Source: a virus. From it: a stretch of 21,965 nucleotides of DNA. The stretch lies in the IMG/VR virus record IMGVR_UViG_3300025640_000067, positions 1-21,965 of that record; one strand, written 5' to 3'. Below, in pieces: positions 19,726-21,965 of the stretch (its first letter is position 1; each line of letters opens with the position of its first letter). Below the pieces are notes generated by a model, which saw nothing but the letters and a program-made list of their open reading frames with translations, had not been told where the DNA came from and made no database searches. Both the position numbers and the translations under genes were made by a program.

Positions 19726-21965
19726 ATGTCAGAAATCGTCACAATCTTCCGGAATATCCGGGAAACGGAGACGCCCTTCCATCGTTCAGTCAAGTTTGTT
19801 CTCGACAGAATCAAGGATGGTTCCTCAAAAGACCTTGTATCACGCATCCGTAAGGAGACCGATAAGGCAAGCCGAAACGAGATTAAGAAAGAGCTACCTG
19901 CGGTATGTTTCTCTGGTGAGTTTAACAAGCGCAATGACTCTGCTATCCTTGAGCACAGTGGTTTCATCTGCCTTGACTTCGATGACTACAAGACCAAGAA
20001 GGACATGAAGGTTGAGCGCGACCGCCTAACCAAAGACCGCTACGTCTACTCTGTCTTCACCTCACCCTCTGGTCACGGCCTCAAGGTGCTCGTAAAAATC
20101 CCGCAAGACATTGATAATCATACCAATTACTTCAATGCGTTAGAGAAACACTTTAACTCCGAGCGGTTCGATACCTCATGTAAGAACATCAGCAGGGTAT
20201 GCTACGAGTCTTACGACCCACTCATCCATATCAACGAGAGCAGTGAGCTTTGGACGGGCGTTGTTGAGCGAGACTATATCGAGGTCGACACCAACCGTGA
20301 CGCACCTACGATACCTATCACCGACGACAACAAGACCGCCGACATCCTCATCAAGTGGTGGACGAAGAAGTTTGGTATGGTAGACGGCGAGCGCAACGCC
20401 AACATATTTAAGTTGGCTATGGCCTTCAATGACTTTGGTATCAACAAGAGCCTTGCCTCACATATCCTACGTCAGTTTGAGCAGTCCGACTTTACAGCCA
20501 AAGAGATAGAGCGTACCCTCGACTCGGCGTACAGCAACACCGGCAATCACGGCACGAAGTTCTATGAGGACAGCGACCGCATCAACAACATCAAGGCACA
20601 GCTCAAGCGCGGTGTATCAAAAAAGGAAGTCCGCTCCCAACTAAAGGGCGAGGTTGAGAGCGATGTAATTGAGGCCGTCCTTGAGCGTGTAGAGAAAGAG
20701 AACGAGGAGCAGACCTTCTGGTCTAAGACAGAGAAGGGTGTCATTAAGATTGTACCCCTCGACTTCAAGACCTTCCTCGAAGACAACGGCTTCTTCAAGT
20801 ACGCCCCCGAGGGTAGCAAGAACTACGTCTTCGTCAAGGTCACCAACAACCTCATCGACCACACGAGCGAGAAGGAGATAAAGGACTTCATCCTTGGATA
20901 CCTCATCGACCTTGAGGACAAGACCATCTACAACTTCTTCGCCGATGCCGTGCGGTACTTCCGTGAGGAGTTCCTTACCCTGCTGTCCACCATCGACGTG
21001 TACTTTATGGAGGATACGGCGGGCTCGGCCTACCTATACTACCGCAACTGCGCGGTACGCATCTCACCCGAAGAGGTCAAAGCCATCGACTACCTCGACC
21101 TCGGTGGGTATGTATGGAAAGACCACATCATAGAGCGCAACTTCAACGAGTGCTCCCATGACGGGTGCGACTTCCAGACTTTCATAGGTAACATCTGCGG
21201 CAAAGACGACAGCCGCCGGGGGACTATGGAGAGTACCATCGGGTATATGATGCATGGGTACAAGAACCTAAGCTACTCTCCGGCAGTCATCCTCAACGAC
21301 GAGGTCATCAGCGACAACCCCGAGGGTGGCACAGGCAAGGGTCTGTTCATGAACGCCTTGAGTCAGATGAAGAAGCTGGTAGTCATAGACGGTAAGGCGT
21401 TTGCCTTCGAGCGTAGCTTCCCCTATCAGCTCGTAAGTGCTGACACTCAGATACTTTGCTTCGATGACGTAAAGAAGAACTTTGACTTCGAGCGTCTATT
21501 CAGCGTAGTAACAGAGGGTTTGACACTGGAGAAGAAGAACAAGGACGCCATCAAGATTCCTTTCGAGCGGTCCCCTAAGATTGGTATCACCACCAACTAC
21601 GCCATCAAGGGTGCGGGCAACAGCTTCGCACGCAGGAAGTGGGAGCTAGAGCTACACCAGTACTACAACAAGACGCGTACCCCACTGATGGAATTCAAGA
21701 AACACTTCTTCGCCGACTGGGACGACGACGACTGGTGTGCCTTCGATAACTATATGGTGTCATGCTTGCGTGGCTACCTCGATACTGGCTTGGTAGAAAG
21801 TAAGTTCATCAACCTTGGTATCCGTCAGCTCAGTGCGGAGACGAGCCACGACTTTATCGAGTGGTGCGGACTCATCAACGGCGATTTCAATACAGCCCTT
21901 GAGCCATACATCAAGCTGTACAAGGACAAGCTCTATGTCGATTTCGTTCAGCAGAACCCTGACTA
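19726..21965 (+). CDS. primase-helicase: VirE_N/BT4734-like primase plus SF3 helicase (partial)
   Basis: About 746 residues before the right edge. N-terminal part: CFSGEFNKRND, HSGFICLDFDDYK (about 77-89), SPSGHGLKVLVKI (113-125) and SCKNISRVCYESYDP (151-165) form the VirE_N/BT4734-like domain, with DxD and SxH motifs as in archaeo-eukaryotic primases. A helical linker follows (about 195-340). The C-terminal SF3 helicase shows Walker A NPEGGTGKG (531-539, Lys538), Walker B ILCFDD (576-581) and motif C IGITTN (619-624), then an arginine-finger-like SFARRKWELEL. This should be the main replicative primase-helicase. Start ATG 19726 follows the second CGACAT control region. Confidence 0.9.
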   Translation, partial: MSEIVTIFRNIRETETPFHRSVKFVLDRIKDGSSKDLVSRIRKETDKASRNEIKKELPAVCFSGEFNKRNDSAILEHSGFICLDFDDYKTKKDMKVERDRLTKDRYVYSVFTSPSGHGLKVLVKIPQDIDNHTNYFNALEKHFNSERFDTSCKNISRVCYESYDPLIHINESSELWTGVVERDYIEVDTNRDAPTIPITDDNKTADILIKWWTKKFGMVDGERNANIFKLAMAFNDFGINKSLASHILRQFEQSDFTAKEIERTLDSAYSNTGNHGTKFYEDSDRINNIKAQLKRGVSKKEVRSQLKGEVESDVIEAVLERVEKENEEQTFWSKTEKGVIKIVPLDFKTFLEDNGFFKYAPEGSKNYVFVKVTNNLIDHTSEKEIKDFILGYLIDLEDKTIYNFFADAVRYFREEFLTLLSTIDVYFMEDTAGSAYLYYRNCAVRISPEEVKAIDYLDLGGYVWKDHIIERNFNECSHDGCDFQTFIGNICGKDDSRRGTMESTIGYMMHGYKNLSYSPAVILNDEVISDNPEGGTGKGLFMNALSQMKKLVVIDGKAFAFERSFPYQLVSADTQILCFDDVKKNFDFERLFSVVTEGLTLEKKNKDAIKIPFERSPKIGITTNYAIKGAGNSFARRKWELELHQYYNKTRTPLMEFKKHFFADWDDDDWCAFDNYMVSCLRGYLDTGLVESKFINLGIRQLSAETSHDFIEWCGLINGDFNTALEPYIKLYKDKLYVDFVQQNPD

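Overview
The window looks like about half of the genome of a tailed phage (or a prophage-type relative) infecting a member of the Bacteroidota. The host call rests on two promoters with the Bacteroidota -33 TTG / -7 TAnnTTTG signature and a 19-20 nt spacer (11210-11239 on +, 10488-10519 on -), the near absence of Shine-Dalgarno sites, and phage families typical of that group: a VirE_N/BT4734-like primase fused to an SF3 helicase, a Sak3/DUF1071 annealing protein next to a PD-(D/E)XK exonuclease, and a stand-alone DnaA domain-IV-like protein. No terminase, portal, capsid, lysis gene or integrase is present here.

Layout. From 1 to about 8.03 kb the minus strand carries a tightly packed late/structural operon. 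It holds a large LamG-like tail protein with three tandem modules, five paralogues sharing an N-terminal 'IPxGxKFH' module, a GIY-YIG homing endonuclease, and a string of very small basic proteins (26-89 aa), several under 60 aa and easy to miss. A single plus-strand winged-helix-like gene (8052-8474) separates it from a second minus-strand operon, groEL-orf85-groES (10480 to 8437). The 0.8 kb gene-free segment 10481-11284 is the divergent control region. From 11285 to the right edge everything is on the plus strand: about twenty small early genes, mostly overlapping by ATGA or TAATG, then the replication/recombination block (DnaA-like, annealing protein, exonuclease, protein with an SSB-like acidic tip), a strong terminator at 18.8 kb, two more small genes and the primase-helicase, which runs off the right edge.

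Non-coding signals are the most unusual part. A 19-nt element, C-GGCTCG-NTSAN-CGAGCC-A, occurs seven times between 10.9 and 15.7 kb, always in the same orientation and only in the early region: three copies lie in frame inside genes, one supplies a stop codon, two begin exactly 2 nt after a stop codon, and one is intergenic. A control region with an (AG)n tract flanked by inverted AATGTCG/CGACATT motifs is present twice, beside groEL (10.5 kb) and before the primase (19.6 kb). A second promoter type is duplicated at 12.55 and 15.37 kb. A tRNA-like T-arm with a partly formed cloverleaf lies at about 11.5 kb.

Working model (inference): early genes are read rightwards from the 11.2 kb promoter and the internal promoters, and build the replication/recombination machinery. 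The leftward groEL-groES and structural operons supply virion proteins and a dedicated folding machine. The shared CGACAT sites may tie groEL expression to replication initiation.
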